Source: Pedobacter panaciterrae (GTDB lineage Bacteria > Bacteroidota > Bacteroidia > Sphingobacteriales > Sphingobacteriaceae). From it: 64,000 nt of DNA. Position 1 is the first letter of the stretch, and every line of letters starts with the position of its first letter. The stretch is taken from contig NZ_JABMKW010000017.1 in the NCBI RefSeq assembly GCF_013204795.1, forward strand, positions 682,001-746,000, given 5' to 3'. The notes under the pieces were generated by a model that saw only the letters and a program-made list of their open reading frames with translations, did not search any database and was not told the origin of the DNA. Made by a program: the position numbers and the translations under genes. This document shows positions 50,434 through 60,582 of this stretch, piece by piece.

Positions 50434-52980
50434 ATGACTATGGGATTAAAATTCTACCTGACTTGTTTTGCCTTTCTTTTTATAACTCCGAAGATCACAA
50501 ATGCACAGTATTATGGCCTTTGTTTTACGGGGCATGAGACTATACAGGAAAAAAGAACAGGACTGGACCTGACCGCTGCTGATCCACTATGTTTCAATAA
50601 CACCTTTGAGCTATCGTTCGATTTTTCTTTTATGACAGGCCATACCGATTACTTTGGTTATATATTCCGAATTGTAGATCAGGAAAAACGAAACATCGAC
50701 CTTATATACGATAAAAGCCTGGAGGCAAAAAACCATCTTAAGTTGGTTATAGGTGATAAGATGTCGAACATTGAGTTCGATATAAAACTAGACAAGCTGT
50801 TTAAAAACTGGTACAACATAAAGCTCAAGTTTGATCAGGAAAACCAGGAACTGGTTCTTACCGCTGATGGCAAAGTTTATCGTGAGAAAATCCCCTTAAA
50901 AAAGAATTGTTACAGAATCTGCTTTGGTGCCAATAATTATAAGGAACATGAAGTGAAGGATGTGCCGCCAATGAAGATCAAAGAGATAAAAATAACTGAG
51001 GATGACAAGCTAACACATCACTGGCCATTAAATGAATATACCGGATTAAGTGCAACAGAAAAGATTAAAGGAAAAAATGCCGGAGTAATTAATCCGAACT
51101 GGATTAGAAAAATGCACATTGAATGGGAACTCGTTAAATCTGCTGAGGTTGCAGGATCGGCAAGTGTTGCCTTTGATGCTGATCGCGAACGGGTATTTGT
51201 AGTAACTGAAAAATCCTTGCAGACTTACGATGTAAAAACGGAAAAAACAACTATCGCCGATTATAAATCCGGATTGCAGCCAATGCTTTATGGAAATCAA
51301 TCTATTTATCAAAATGAACTGGGGCTATTAAATTTCTATGTAGATTTTTCACTAATGAGTGGGTTCAATTTTAGCAATAACACATGGGATAGCAAGTATA
51401 CTGGCGAAAACGTACCTACAAATTTCTGGCATTTAAACAAGTTCTACTCTGCAAATGACAACAGTCTGTATTTTATTGGGGGCTATGGACATTATAACTA
51501 TAAACGAGATGTTCAGCGCTATCATTTTAAAGATAAAAAACTAAGTTCGGTTAAAACAAGCGGAGATTTTACTCCACGCTACCTTGCTGCACTGGGTGCA
51601 ACGAAAAACGGCGCTTACATACTTGGAGGATATGGAAGTACGACCGGTCAGCAGATTCTGAATCCAAAGAACCTCTACGACCTCAGCTTTTATGATGTTG
51701 AACACAAAACTTTCAAAAAGCTATTTGAGCTGAATCCCGGAAAGGAAGAATTCGCTTTCGCAAACTCCATGGTTATTGATGAGAAGGAACAATCTTTTTA
51801 TGCCCTCACGTTTGTAAACCACATATTTAATTCTTCTTTGGCTATGATCAAGGGATCGCTTAAAAATCCTTCCTATGAATTTGTAGGCAGCCGCATTCCT
51901 TATACTTTCCACGACATATCATCGTTTGCAGACTTGTATTATTGTAAGGTTAGCAAAAAGTTTGTAGCCGTATTGCTTTATTATGATCAGAAAGCAAACA
52001 GTTCCTCCGTTAAGATCTATACTTTACATGCCCCTCCCGAAATACAACAGGCAGTGCACAATACCCCACCCCGTTTTACAATAAACTGGTATATGGTAAT
52101 TTCAGGAGCGCTAATTCTGTGCATGTTATATTTAGGATACAAACGAATCAGAAACAAAAAGACATTAGCTAAGCCCTCAGTTAAAGTACCGGTAATAACC
52201 CTTAAAGAACCTGAACTGGTAAACATAAAGCAAGAAAATACTGATATGCCTGATGATATAAGAAATACCATGTTTCTGTTTGGCGACCTTCAGCTATTTG
52301 ACAGAGAAGGAAAAGATATTACCAAGCTCTTTACCCCAGTAATAAAAGAGCTTTTCCTGCTAATATTATTGTTTACCGTGCGCTGGGGACGAGGCGTTAG
52401 TTCAGAAAAACTGGAAGAGATTTTATGGGCCGACAAGTCTGTTGGCAGCGCCAGGAATAACAGATCTGTTAGTATTGCAAAGCTGAAGCTGCTTCTGGAA
52501 AGCATGGATAGCTGTGAGATATCTAAAGAGACCGGTTACTGGAAAATGCTGATCGATTACGACAAGATCAGAATAGACTATAAAGAATATCTGAATATTG
52601 TTAAAAGCAAAACCGACATCAACAAAAACAAGATCATAGATCTTACAAAAATTGTATCTCGGGGTGGGTTTCTTTCAAATGCAGAATACAGCTGGCTGGA
52701 TCCTTTGAAGTATGAAATTTCAAACGAGATCATCGATACTTACCTCCATATGGCGGCAAGCATGAAGATCTCGGATGATCCTGAATTTTTAATATCTTTA
52801 GCGGATTGTGTATTTAACTTTGATCCGGTAAATGAAGAAGCCATGGCAATTAAATGCCAGGCTCTTGTATTTTTAGGTAAGCACTCTCTGGCTAAATCTA
52901 TATTCGAGAATTTCAATAAAGAATATAAAGCCATTTATGCAGAAAGCTTTAATAAAACCTTTCAGGAAATACTGGGGTAA
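50434..52980 (+). CDS. Membrane-spanning regulator: lectin-like, kelch and SARP/winged-helix domains
   Basis: 848 residues from ATG 50434 (a TTG at 50389 is unlikely); an ATG two codons later is also possible. Signal peptide about 1-25 (ITNAQY). Residues about 28-210 look like a concanavalin/LamG lectin fold (FELSFDFSFMTGHTDYFGYIFRIVD); about 240-540 contain kelch-like blades (LYFIGGYGHYNYKRDV, AYILGGYGSTTGQQ). One helix, MVISGALILCMLYLGY (about 565-580), crosses the membrane. The cytoplasmic part has a winged-helix candidate (LFGDLQLFDREGKDITKLFTPVIKELFL onward) with RNNRSVSIAKLKLLLE, then a helical BTAD-like tail, as in SARP activators. It probably senses glycan in the periplasm and controls the divergent susCD operon. 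Confidence 0.75.
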   Translation: MTMGLKFYLTCFAFLFITPKITNAQYYGLCFTGHETIQEKRTGLDLTAADPLCFNNTFELSFDFSFMTGHTDYFGYIFRIVDQEKRNIDLIYDKSLEAKNHLKLVIGDKMSNIEFDIKLDKLFKNWYNIKLKFDQENQELVLTADGKVYREKIPLKKNCYRICFGANNYKEHEVKDVPPMKIKEIKITEDDKLTHHWPLNEYTGLSATEKIKGKNAGVINPNWIRKMHIEWELVKSAEVAGSASVAFDADRERVFVVTEKSLQTYDVKTEKTTIADYKSGLQPMLYGNQSIYQNELGLLNFYVDFSLMSGFNFSNNTWDSKYTGENVPTNFWHLNKFYSANDNSLYFIGGYGHYNYKRDVQRYHFKDKKLSSVKTSGDFTPRYLAALGATKNGAYILGGYGSTTGQQILNPKNLYDLSFYDVEHKTFKKLFELNPGKEEFAFANSMVIDEKEQSFYALTFVNHIFNSSLAMIKGSLKNPSYEFVGSRIPYTFHDISSFADLYYCKVSKKFVAVLLYYDQKANSSSVKIYTLHAPPEIQQAVHNTPPRFTINWYMVISGALILCMLYLGYKRIRNKKTLAKPSVKVPVITLKEPELVNIKQENTDMPDDIRNTMFLFGDLQLFDREGKDITKLFTPVIKELFLLILLFTVRWGRGVSSEKLEEILWADKSVGSARNNRSVSIAKLKLLLESMDSCEISKETGYWKMLIDYDKIRIDYKEYLNIVKSKTDINKNKIIDLTKIVSRGGFLSNAEYSWLDPLKYEISNEIIDTYLHMAASMKISDDPEFLISLADCVFNFDPVNEEAMAIKCQALVFLGKHSLAKSIFENFNKEYKAIYAESFNKTFQEILG

Positions 52981-52983
52981 TGG

Positions 52984-55215
52984 TTATTTGCCGTAATTAT
53001 AGTTTGGCTTACTTCCCATTGTAATTTTTAGTGTACCACCTTTCATAATATCGGCATGCTGTAAATAGCTTTCCTCATATTTTTTCCCGTTCAATAGAAT
53101 GCTTTGGATATAAATATTCTTGTCGCTGTTGCTTACAGATTCAACAATGAATTTTTTTCCGCCCTCTAAATTAATTGTGGCTTTGTCAAATAACGGACTC
53201 CCGATGGCATAAGTTCCAGAGGCCGGAAATACAGGGTAGAACCCTAAAGACGAAAATACATACCATGCCGACATTTGTCCGCAGTCTTCATTTCCGATGA
53301 TGCCATCTGGACGATCATGATACATTTCTTTTAAAATATGTCTTACCTTTTCAGCCGTTTTCCATTGCTGTCCACCGTAGTTGTACAGATAAGGAATGTG
53401 GTGCCCAGGCTCATTTCCATGAGCATACTGCCCAATCAGCCCCGTCATATCCTCCAACCCTCCCTCGTCCTGAAATGGTAGTGTAAAAAATTGATCAAGC
53501 CGCTGATTAAAGGCTTCTTTACCGCCCAGCAAACCGATTAAACCGTTTACATCCTGAGGAACAAGCCAGTTGTATTGCCAGGCATTTCCTTCTGAGTAAA
53601 GTACGTTTTTACTTTTAAACGGATCAAAGCCAGGAGTCCAGCTGCCGTCTGATAGTTTTCCTTTAAAGAATTTATCAGCCGGATCAAAGTATAGCTTATA
53701 GTTCTCAGCACGTTTTTTGAAGTTGTTATACTCATTTCCCTTTCCCATTTTTTGCGCCATTAGTGCAATACTTCCGTCCCCTATTGCATATTCCATTCCT
53801 TTGGCGGTTGAAGCTCCTTCTTTATCACTAGGTATTACCTGAAAGTTTTTAGCATACTCCAGGCCAAGTAAATTCACTTCTGAACTGTTTGTTAAAGCTT
53901 CAAAGGCCTTTTCGCCATCAAATTTTATCCCCTTAAGATAGGCCTCGGCAACAATCTGTCTGCTTGCCATACCTACCATTGTACCTGTTTCATTTCCCAT
54001 AAGGTGCCAGATTGGTAAATGCCCTTGCTGATCATAAATGGCCAGCATTGAATTTATCATATCAGCAGCACGTTTAGGCTGTGTAAGTACATAGAGCGGA
54101 TGAGCTGCCCGATAAGTATCCCAGGTTGAAAAAACACTGTAATTAGCGAACGAGCCACTTTTATATACCTTTTTATCGGCGCCACGATAATCGCCATTAT
54201 GATCATTGAACAATGATGGGTTGATCATAGTGTGATACATCGCTGTATAAAAGATTTTCTTTTCTGTGATGTTCTTAGATTCAACCGTAAGCCTGGATAG
54301 TTCCTTGTTCCATTTATCATCTGCTTGTTTTACGATCTGCTCGAAGTTCCATTTTGGGATTTCTGCAGTGATATTATCAAGTGCATTTTCTGAACTTACA
54401 GGCGATATTCCAACCTTAAGTTCTAAAAGAGCAGGTGCCTGATCAAAATTAAAGAGCCCCTTTATTGCTTTACCAGTTGCCTCCTTATCTTTTAAAAGCG
54501 TATTGTTATTGTATAATGCAAAGTTCTTTATGGCTACTGACGATTTTATGGCAAAATAGATCCATTGATCTTTAGCCCAGCCAGATGATTTACGATAACC
54601 TTTGAATGTAAAATCATCAACCTGCTCAATATGGGTATCGGTAGACTGATCATTAATACCTTCTTTTAAATCGATGATCACATGTGCCTCTTTTCCTGCA
54701 GGAAAATGATACCGATGATAACCTACCCTCTCGGACGCGGTTAACTCTACATTGACGCCGTTTCCCAGTTTTACCGAATAGAAACCTGGTTTTGCTTGTT
54801 CATTCTTATGGGAAAAAAGTGAAGCATAGCCACTTCCCGGAACCTTTTCCTGGCCCTTATCTGTTTTAACACTTCCTGTATAAGGCATAATGGCAATATC
54901 AGAAAGATCGCCTATTCCGGTACCGCTTAAATGGGTTTGCGCAAAGCCTCTGATTACGCTATCCTGATAATTGTATCCCGAACACCAGTCCCAGCCTTTA
55001 TAAAAATTATCGGGGCCAATTTGCACGCCTCCAAAAGGAACACTGGCTCCAATAAAAACGTGTCCGTGTGAGCCCGACCCAATAAATGGGTCTACAAAAT
55101 CCGTTAACTTTTGACTGTTTTTACTTTGTGCACTGGCTATGTCAGTTATTCCGAAAAGTGCAAGGACTATACAAATACTAAGTTTCGTTCTCGTTCTGCA
55201 ATAAAAAAAATTCAT
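52984..55215 (-). CDS. GH92 family alpha-mannosidase
   Basis: 743 residues from the ATG at 55215 (MNFFYCRTRT); 20 in-frame codons upstream are not a credible start. Signal peptide ends near residue 30 (DIASAQ). The glycoside hydrolase 92 pattern is strong: FVDPFIGSGSHGHVFIGASVPFGGVQIGPD at the N-terminus, GYNYQDSVIRGFAQTHLSGTG, the GNEPGHHIPYLYNY block and GNEDCGQMSAWYVFSSLGFYPV near the C-terminus, which contain the catalytic acids and calcium ligands. GH92 enzymes are exo-alpha-mannosidases dependent on calcium. It ends 3 bp after the regulator's stop, convergent, so it is part of the same locus. Confidence 0.94.
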   Translation of the reverse strand: MNFFYCRTRTKLSICIVLALFGITDIASAQSKNSQKLTDFVDPFIGSGSHGHVFIGASVPFGGVQIGPDNFYKGWDWCSGYNYQDSVIRGFAQTHLSGTGIGDLSDIAIMPYTGSVKTDKGQEKVPGSGYASLFSHKNEQAKPGFYSVKLGNGVNVELTASERVGYHRYHFPAGKEAHVIIDLKEGINDQSTDTHIEQVDDFTFKGYRKSSGWAKDQWIYFAIKSSVAIKNFALYNNNTLLKDKEATGKAIKGLFNFDQAPALLELKVGISPVSSENALDNITAEIPKWNFEQIVKQADDKWNKELSRLTVESKNITEKKIFYTAMYHTMINPSLFNDHNGDYRGADKKVYKSGSFANYSVFSTWDTYRAAHPLYVLTQPKRAADMINSMLAIYDQQGHLPIWHLMGNETGTMVGMASRQIVAEAYLKGIKFDGEKAFEALTNSSEVNLLGLEYAKNFQVIPSDKEGASTAKGMEYAIGDGSIALMAQKMGKGNEYNNFKKRAENYKLYFDPADKFFKGKLSDGSWTPGFDPFKSKNVLYSEGNAWQYNWLVPQDVNGLIGLLGGKEAFNQRLDQFFTLPFQDEGGLEDMTGLIGQYAHGNEPGHHIPYLYNYGGQQWKTAEKVRHILKEMYHDRPDGIIGNEDCGQMSAWYVFSSLGFYPVFPASGTYAIGSPLFDKATINLEGGKKFIVESVSNSDKNIYIQSILLNGKKYEESYLQHADIMKGGTLKITMGSKPNYNYGK

Positions 55216-55346
55216 GAATTCTAATTGATGGTTTATTAATAGGTTTACATTTGGTGAACTACACAAATAAAGCATCGGGGATTAATTACATCATAATAAA
55301 TCCTTAATTGTAATAGAATAATGAAAAATTTATACCAGTTTTTGAG

Positions 55347-55895
55347 TTATTCTGGCAATGTTAAAGAAAACGTAACCACATTATCTACACTATCGCCGTG
55401 CGAATTCGGATAGACTTTGTTATCTCTTTTAAAACCAGCCATCTTTAAAACTTTTACTGAACTGATATTATTTGCTGAAGGGAAAGCTGTTATTGTTTTT
55501 ACTTTCAATTCTTCAAATCCGTACTTTATCACAGCAGTAATAGCCTCTCTCATAAATCCTTTTCCCTGAAAATCGGGAAGCAGCTCGTAACCAATCTCTG
55601 CAATGGCATTTTCAGCATCAAAATTCCAGAGGCAGATGGTTCCGATTAAAGAAGGGTTGTCAAGTAAAGAAATTGCCCAGTAAATACTGGCATTGTTCTC
55701 TATGAGTTTTCCAATCTTATAAATATGAGCCATGGCATCTTCTATACCAGTAGAAGGTGTTCTGCCAGTCATGGCCGCAATTTTAGGATCAGACCGCAGC
55801 ATGTGAATTTGCAGGGCATCTTGGGCAGCTAATTCTCTAAGTAAAAGACGGGAGGTCTTTATTACGGGAAAAATAGAAAAATCAAGGTTTTTCAT
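55347..55895 (-). CDS. GNAT N-acetyltransferase (RimJ/RimL-like)
   Basis: 182 residues. N-terminal IKTSRLLLRELAAQDALQI, then IGTICLWNFDAENAIAEIGYELLPDFQGKGFMREAITAVIKYGFEEL with the acetyl-CoA-binding Q/RxxGxG/A loop as QGKGFM (about residue 115), and the closing NNISSVKVLKMAGFKRD. It is a typical RimJ/RimL-type acetyltransferase acting on protein N-termini or small amines in the cytoplasm. It precedes, divergently, the ileS gene. Confidence 0.9.
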   Translation of the reverse strand: MKNLDFSIFPVIKTSRLLLRELAAQDALQIHMLRSDPKIAAMTGRTPSTGIEDAMAHIYKIGKLIENNASIYWAISLLDNPSLIGTICLWNFDAENAIAEIGYELLPDFQGKGFMREAITAVIKYGFEELKVKTITAFPSANNISSVKVLKMAGFKRDNKVYPNSHGDSVDNVVTFSLTLPE

Positions 55896-56075
55896 GAGTA
55901 AATAGGGATGTTGTATTATTTTAATAACTGCGAAAATGCAAATTTATTTTCTTTAAGGTACTTTTTGCGAACAAGGTAAACCGAGCAAATACCGAAACAC
56001 CCGCCAGGAGCTATCAAGATGCACTAGGCTGTTTAAAAGCTTTAAACAACACTTCAATTTCTCATTCTAATAACT

Positions 56076-56083
56076 TAACTTTG
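56076..56083 (+). promoter_or_regulatory. -7 box TAACTTTG of ileS
   Basis: Exact TAnnTTTG, 29 bases before the ATG at 56113. Confidence 0.65.
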
Positions 56084-56112
56084 CATCCTTAATTTTTGGA
56101 GATACTTGATTG

Positions 56113-59100
56113 ATGTATAGGGAATTTAAACAGTTAGAACTAGCGAAAATAGGAAAAGAGATACTTGATTTTTGGAAAGCGGAGAACATCTTTGAAAAAA
56201 GCATTTCGACCCGATCAAAATCAAACCCATTTACTTTTTACGAAGGGCCGCCTTCTGCAAATGGAATGCCTGGTATTCACCACGTAATGGCGCGTGCTAT
56301 TAAAGATATTTTCTGCCGTTATAAAACTATTAAAGGATTTCAGGTAAAAAGAAAAGCAGGATGGGATACTCACGGACTTCCTGTAGAACTGGGAACTGAA
56401 AAGGAACTTGGCATCACCAAAGAAGATATAGGAAAGACCATTTCAATTGAAGAGTATAACGAGGCTTGCAAAAGAACCGTAATGCGTTATACAGATGTAT
56501 GGAACGACCTTACCGAGAAAATGGGCTATTGGGTGGATATGGATGATCCATATATTACTTATAAGTCGAAATATATGGAATCGGTTTGGTGGCTTTTGAA
56601 ACAGATCTACGATAAAGGTTTATTATATAAGGGCTATACCATCCAACCTTACTCTCCAAAAGCGGGAACAGGATTAAGCTCACATGAGGTAAATCAGCCG
56701 GGAGCTTATCGTGATGTAACCGACACTACCATAGTTGCCCAGTTTAAATCGTTACCTGATACATTACCTGCTTTCCTGACAGGGTTTGGAGATATACATT
56801 TCATGGCATGGACAACAACGCCATGGACTCTACCATCGAACACAGCGCTGACCGTAGGTCCAAAAATAGACTATGTACTGGTAAAAACCTTTAATCAATA
56901 TACTTACCTTCCTGTAAATGTAATCTTAGCCAAGAACCTGGTAGGAAAACAGTTTAATAAAATATACTTTGAAAGCACTGCTGAGGAAGATTTCAGTAAT
57001 TTCAAAGAGGGTGACAAAAAGATCCCTTATCAAATTTTAACGGAGTGTAAAGGCGCAGACCTGGTAGGTGTTAAATATGAACAGCTTTTACCTTATACTT
57101 TACCATACCAAAATCCTGAAAATGCTTTCCGTGTGATCTCCGGAGACTTTGTGACTACAGAAGATGGAACAGGTATTGTACATACAGCGCCCACCTTTGG
57201 TGCCGATGATGCTAAAGTAGCTAAAGAAGCCACACCTGAGGTCCCTCCGATGCTGGTTTTGGATGAGAATGGATCTCTGGTTCCATTGGTAGACTTGCAG
57301 GGAAGATTTACTGCTCACGTAGGTGATCTGGCAGGGAAATATGTAAAAAATGAATATTACAACGAAGGTGAGGCTCCTGAGAAATCAGTAGACGTAGAAA
57401 TTGCTATCCGCCTGAAAGAAGAAAATAAAGCGTTTAAGGTAGAAAAGTATGTTCACAGTTACCCGCACAGCTGGAGAACTGATGAACCGTTATTATATTA
57501 CCCTCTGGATTCCTGGTTCATCAAAGTAACTGACATTAAGGACAGGATGTTTGATTTGAACGAGACCATCAACTGGAAACCAAAGTCTACAGGAGAGGGC
57601 CGTTTTGGAAACTGGTTAAAAAATGCAAACGACTGGAACCTTTCGCGCTCTAGATATTGGGGAATTCCCTTGCCAATCTGGAGAACGGAAGACAAAAGAG
57701 AAGAAATATTAATTGGCTCTGTTGAAGAGTTATATAATGCCATAGAAAAGTCGATAGAAGCGGGCTTTATGAAAGAAAATCCTTTTAAAGGATTTGAGAT
57801 CGGCAACATGTCTGAAACCAATTATGATTTAGTAGATCTGCATAAGAATGTAGTGGACGGAATTATATTGGTTTCACCTTCGGGAAAACCTATGAATCGT
57901 GAAAGTGACCTGATCGATGTATGGTTTGACTCTGGCGCAATGCCTTACGCGCAATGGCATTATCCTTTTGAAAATAAAGATAAAATTGATGAGCAAAAAG
58001 ACTTCCCTGCTGATTTTATAGCCGAAGGAGTTGACCAGACTCGTGGATGGTTCTATACCTTACACGCTATTGGAGCATTGGTTTTTGATAAAATTGCCTA
58101 TAAAAATGTAGTTTCAAATGGATTGGTACTCGACAAAAACGGGCAGAAAATGTCTAAACGCCTGGGCAATGCAGCTGATCCGTTTAAGACATTGGAAGAG
58201 TACGGCCCGGATGCTACGCGCTGGTATATGATATCTAATGCAAATCCTTGGGATAACTTAAAGTTCGATATTGAAGGAATTGCAGAGGTACGCCGCAAGT
58301 TCTTTGGAACGCTTTACAATACCTATGCGTTCTTTGCCCTTTATGCAAATATTGACAAATTTGAAATAGACCAGGACAAGCTCACTCCAGTTGCTGAACG
58401 CAGTGAGCTTGACAGATGGATTCTATCTTTACTGCAAACATTAATTGCAGAGGTGGATGAAAGCTATGCTGCTTATGAGCCTACAAAAGCTGCAAGAGCA
58501 ATTCAGTCATTTGTGGATGAACACTTGAGTAACTGGTACATCCGTTTATCACGCCGCCGCTTCTGGAAGGGCGAAATGACTGCAGATAAGAAAGCTGCGT
58601 ATGAAACTTTATATGCTTGCTTAACCGGTATCTCGCAACTGATGTCGCCTATAGCTCCTTTCTTTGCTGACTGGTTATTCCAGAATTTAACTGCAGGAGA
58701 TGCTGCTAATAATGTTGAATCTGTACATCTTGCCCTACTTAAGGAAGCTGATCAGAGCTTGATTGACACAGAACTGAATGAACGCATGCATCTGGCACAA
58801 GACATATCGTCGATGGTATTGTCGCTGCGTAAAAAAACAAGTATCAATGTTCGTCAGCCTTTGGCTAAAATCCTAATCCCGGTACTTGATAATAAATTTG
58901 CTGAAAGGGTTGAATTAGTTAAAGAATTAATCCTATCAGAAACGAATATTAAGGATATTGAGTATATTACCGACACTGCTGGCTTCATTACCAAAAAGAT
59001 CAAACCTAACTTTAAAGCGCTAGGCCCTAAGGTTGGTAAAGACATGAAAATGGTTGCCGAAGTAGTAAACAACTTGACACAGGAACAATTGAGTCAGTTT

Positions 59101-59505
59101 GAAAATGAAGGGAAATATCAAATTACTGGCACTAATTATGTTATCGAGTTGAGCGACGTTGAAATCATTGCTGAGGATATACCAGGATGGCAGGTAACTA
59201 ATATGGGTAACTTAACTGTTGCTCTTGATGTTACGATAACTGACGAACTGAAACAGGAAGGATTATCGCGTGAACTAATTAACAGAATTCAGAATTTAAG
59301 AAAAGAACTTAATTTTGAAGTTACAGATAGAATTACTGTGACTTTACAAAACCATAATTTAGTAGCTGCAGCTGTAGCTCAAAATAAAACATACATTTGC
59401 TCGGAAATTTTAGCGGATGAGGTTAAATTAACAGAAAGTTTAGATAATGGAAACAAAATAGTAATCGATGATGTTGAATTACAAATTTCGATTGCCAAAC
59501 AATAA
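56113..59505 (+). CDS. ileS: Isoleucyl-tRNA synthetase
   Basis: 1130 residues from the ATG at 56113 (MYREFKQLEL). Class I features: the HIGH-type motif is GIHH in GMPGIHHVMARAIKD near residue 55, the editing CP1 domain includes WTTTPWTLPSNTAL, and KMSKR is found in NGQKMSKRLGNAADP near residue 679. The C-terminal anticodon-binding domain with DUF5915-type end (GLSRELINRIQNLRKELNFEV) is complete. It charges tRNA-Ile with isoleucine and edits valine. Downstream are the DksA-like gene (5 bp gap) and lspA, a frequent order in Bacteroidota. Confidence 0.97.
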   Translation: MYREFKQLELAKIGKEILDFWKAENIFEKSISTRSKSNPFTFYEGPPSANGMPGIHHVMARAIKDIFCRYKTIKGFQVKRKAGWDTHGLPVELGTEKELGITKEDIGKTISIEEYNEACKRTVMRYTDVWNDLTEKMGYWVDMDDPYITYKSKYMESVWWLLKQIYDKGLLYKGYTIQPYSPKAGTGLSSHEVNQPGAYRDVTDTTIVAQFKSLPDTLPAFLTGFGDIHFMAWTTTPWTLPSNTALTVGPKIDYVLVKTFNQYTYLPVNVILAKNLVGKQFNKIYFESTAEEDFSNFKEGDKKIPYQILTECKGADLVGVKYEQLLPYTLPYQNPENAFRVISGDFVTTEDGTGIVHTAPTFGADDAKVAKEATPEVPPMLVLDENGSLVPLVDLQGRFTAHVGDLAGKYVKNEYYNEGEAPEKSVDVEIAIRLKEENKAFKVEKYVHSYPHSWRTDEPLLYYPLDSWFIKVTDIKDRMFDLNETINWKPKSTGEGRFGNWLKNANDWNLSRSRYWGIPLPIWRTEDKREEILIGSVEELYNAIEKSIEAGFMKENPFKGFEIGNMSETNYDLVDLHKNVVDGIILVSPSGKPMNRESDLIDVWFDSGAMPYAQWHYPFENKDKIDEQKDFPADFIAEGVDQTRGWFYTLHAIGALVFDKIAYKNVVSNGLVLDKNGQKMSKRLGNAADPFKTLEEYGPDATRWYMISNANPWDNLKFDIEGIAEVRRKFFGTLYNTYAFFALYANIDKFEIDQDKLTPVAERSELDRWILSLLQTLIAEVDESYAAYEPTKAARAIQSFVDEHLSNWYIRLSRRRFWKGEMTADKKAAYETLYACLTGISQLMSPIAPFFADWLFQNLTAGDAANNVESVHLALLKEADQSLIDTELNERMHLAQDISSMVLSLRKKTSINVRQPLAKILIPVLDNKFAERVELVKELILSETNIKDIEYITDTAGFITKKIKPNFKALGPKVGKDMKMVAEVVNNLTQEQLSQFENEGKYQITGTNYVIELSDVEIIAEDIPGWQVTNMGNLTVALDVTITDELKQEGLSRELINRIQNLRKELNFEVTDRITVTLQNHNLVAAAVAQNKTYICSEILADEVKLTESLDNGNKIVIDDVELQISIAKQ

Positions 59506-59510
59506 TTATT

Positions 59511-59894
59511 ATGGAAAAAGCTACAAAAACAAGGTACTCTGACAGTGAACTTCAAGAATTTAAAGAATTGATTCAGGAAAAATTACGTATGGCCAGAGAA
59601 GAGTTTCTTGATTTAACGAACTCTCTAAGCAGTCCTAATTCTAACGGAACAGAAGATACCTCTGGCACTTACAAAACGCTTGAAGATGGTTCTGCAACTC
59701 TTGAAAAAGAACAATTAAACCAACTGGCTGCACGTCAGAAAAAATTCATTGAGAATTTAGAGGCTGCATTAGTGCGTATTGAGAATAAAACTTATGGTAT
59801 CTGCAGAGAAACAGGTAAACTGATTCAGAAAGAACGTTTACGTGCTGTACCGCACGCAACTTTAAGCATGGAAGCTAAACTGAAGCAGTCGTAA
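59511..59894 (+). CDS. DksA/TraR-like coiled-coil protein, zinc site degenerate
   Basis: 127 residues. A long helical pair (about 10-90, SDSELQEFKELIQEKLRMAREEFLDL and LAARQKKFIENLEAALVRIE) precedes KTYGICRETGKLIQKERLRAVPHA, the region of the DksA zinc finger. Only one cysteine remains, so the usual four-cysteine site is absent, as in the Bacteroidota DksA-like proteins. It may still bind RNA polymerase through its coiled coil. Its TAA stop overlaps the start of lspA by one base. Confidence 0.88.
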   Translation: MEKATKTRYSDSELQEFKELIQEKLRMAREEFLDLTNSLSSPNSNGTEDTSGTYKTLEDGSATLEKEQLNQLAARQKKFIENLEAALVRIENKTYGICRETGKLIQKERLRAVPHATLSMEAKLKQS

Positions 59895-60496
59895 TGAAAG
59901 GCTATACAAAACCTTTATTAATAATTTTCCTGGTTTTGCTTGCCGATCAGGTTTTAAAAACCTGGATCAAGACCAATATGTTTATGGGTCAGGAGTTCAA
60001 GATCATTGGCAATTGGTTCATTATTCATTTTACCGAAAATAACGGGATGGCCTTTGGGCTTGAGTTTGGCGGGGAGTTTGGTAAGCTTGCCTTATCATTA
60101 TTCAGAATAGCAGCCGTTGCCGGTATCGGTTATGGATTACATTACCTGATCCAAAGGAAATACCATCGTGGTCTTATCTTAAACGTGGCATTGATATTTG
60201 CAGGTGCACTAGGAAATATTATAGATTCAGTACTTTATGGCGTAATATATGGTTATGCAGGATGGTTCCATGGAAGAGTGGTAGATATGTTCTATTTCCC
60301 CATCTGGGAAGGTCATTTTCCTTCGTGGTTTCCAATATGGGGCGGAGAGGATTTTATCTTTTTCAGACCGGTATTTAATATTGCAGACGCGGCCATCTCT
60401 GTTGGTGTAATCATCATACTTGTGTTCCAGAAAACTTATTTTAAGGAAGAATTTAAAGAAGAAATTGGCCCTAATAATGAGATAGTTGAAGAATAA
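59894..60496 (+). CDS. lspA: Lipoprotein signal peptidase
   Basis: 200 residues with four hydrophobic helices. Conserved blocks of signal peptidase II are visible: LVLLADQVLKTWI (about 15-27), FTENNGMAFG (about 47-56), GALGNIIDSVLYG with the first catalytic aspartate (about 110) and FNIADAAISVG with the second (about 164). It removes signal peptides from prolipoproteins such as the many lipoproteins in this window. An extended loop between the last two helices (about 125-155) is typical of Bacteroidota LspA. Confidence 0.95.
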   Translation: MKGYTKPLLIIFLVLLADQVLKTWIKTNMFMGQEFKIIGNWFIIHFTENNGMAFGLEFGGEFGKLALSLFRIAAVAGIGYGLHYLIQRKYHRGLILNVALIFAGALGNIIDSVLYGVIYGYAGWFHGRVVDMFYFPIWEGHFPSWFPIWGGEDFIFFRPVFNIADAAISVGVIIILVFQKTYFKEEFKEEIGPNNEIVEE

Positions 60497-60582
60497 TTTT
60501 ATGATTTGTGCTAATGATTTGTGGAATTGGTATGGTAATTTCATCTAACTATTAAATACACAAAAGAAAAACATTTATCATT

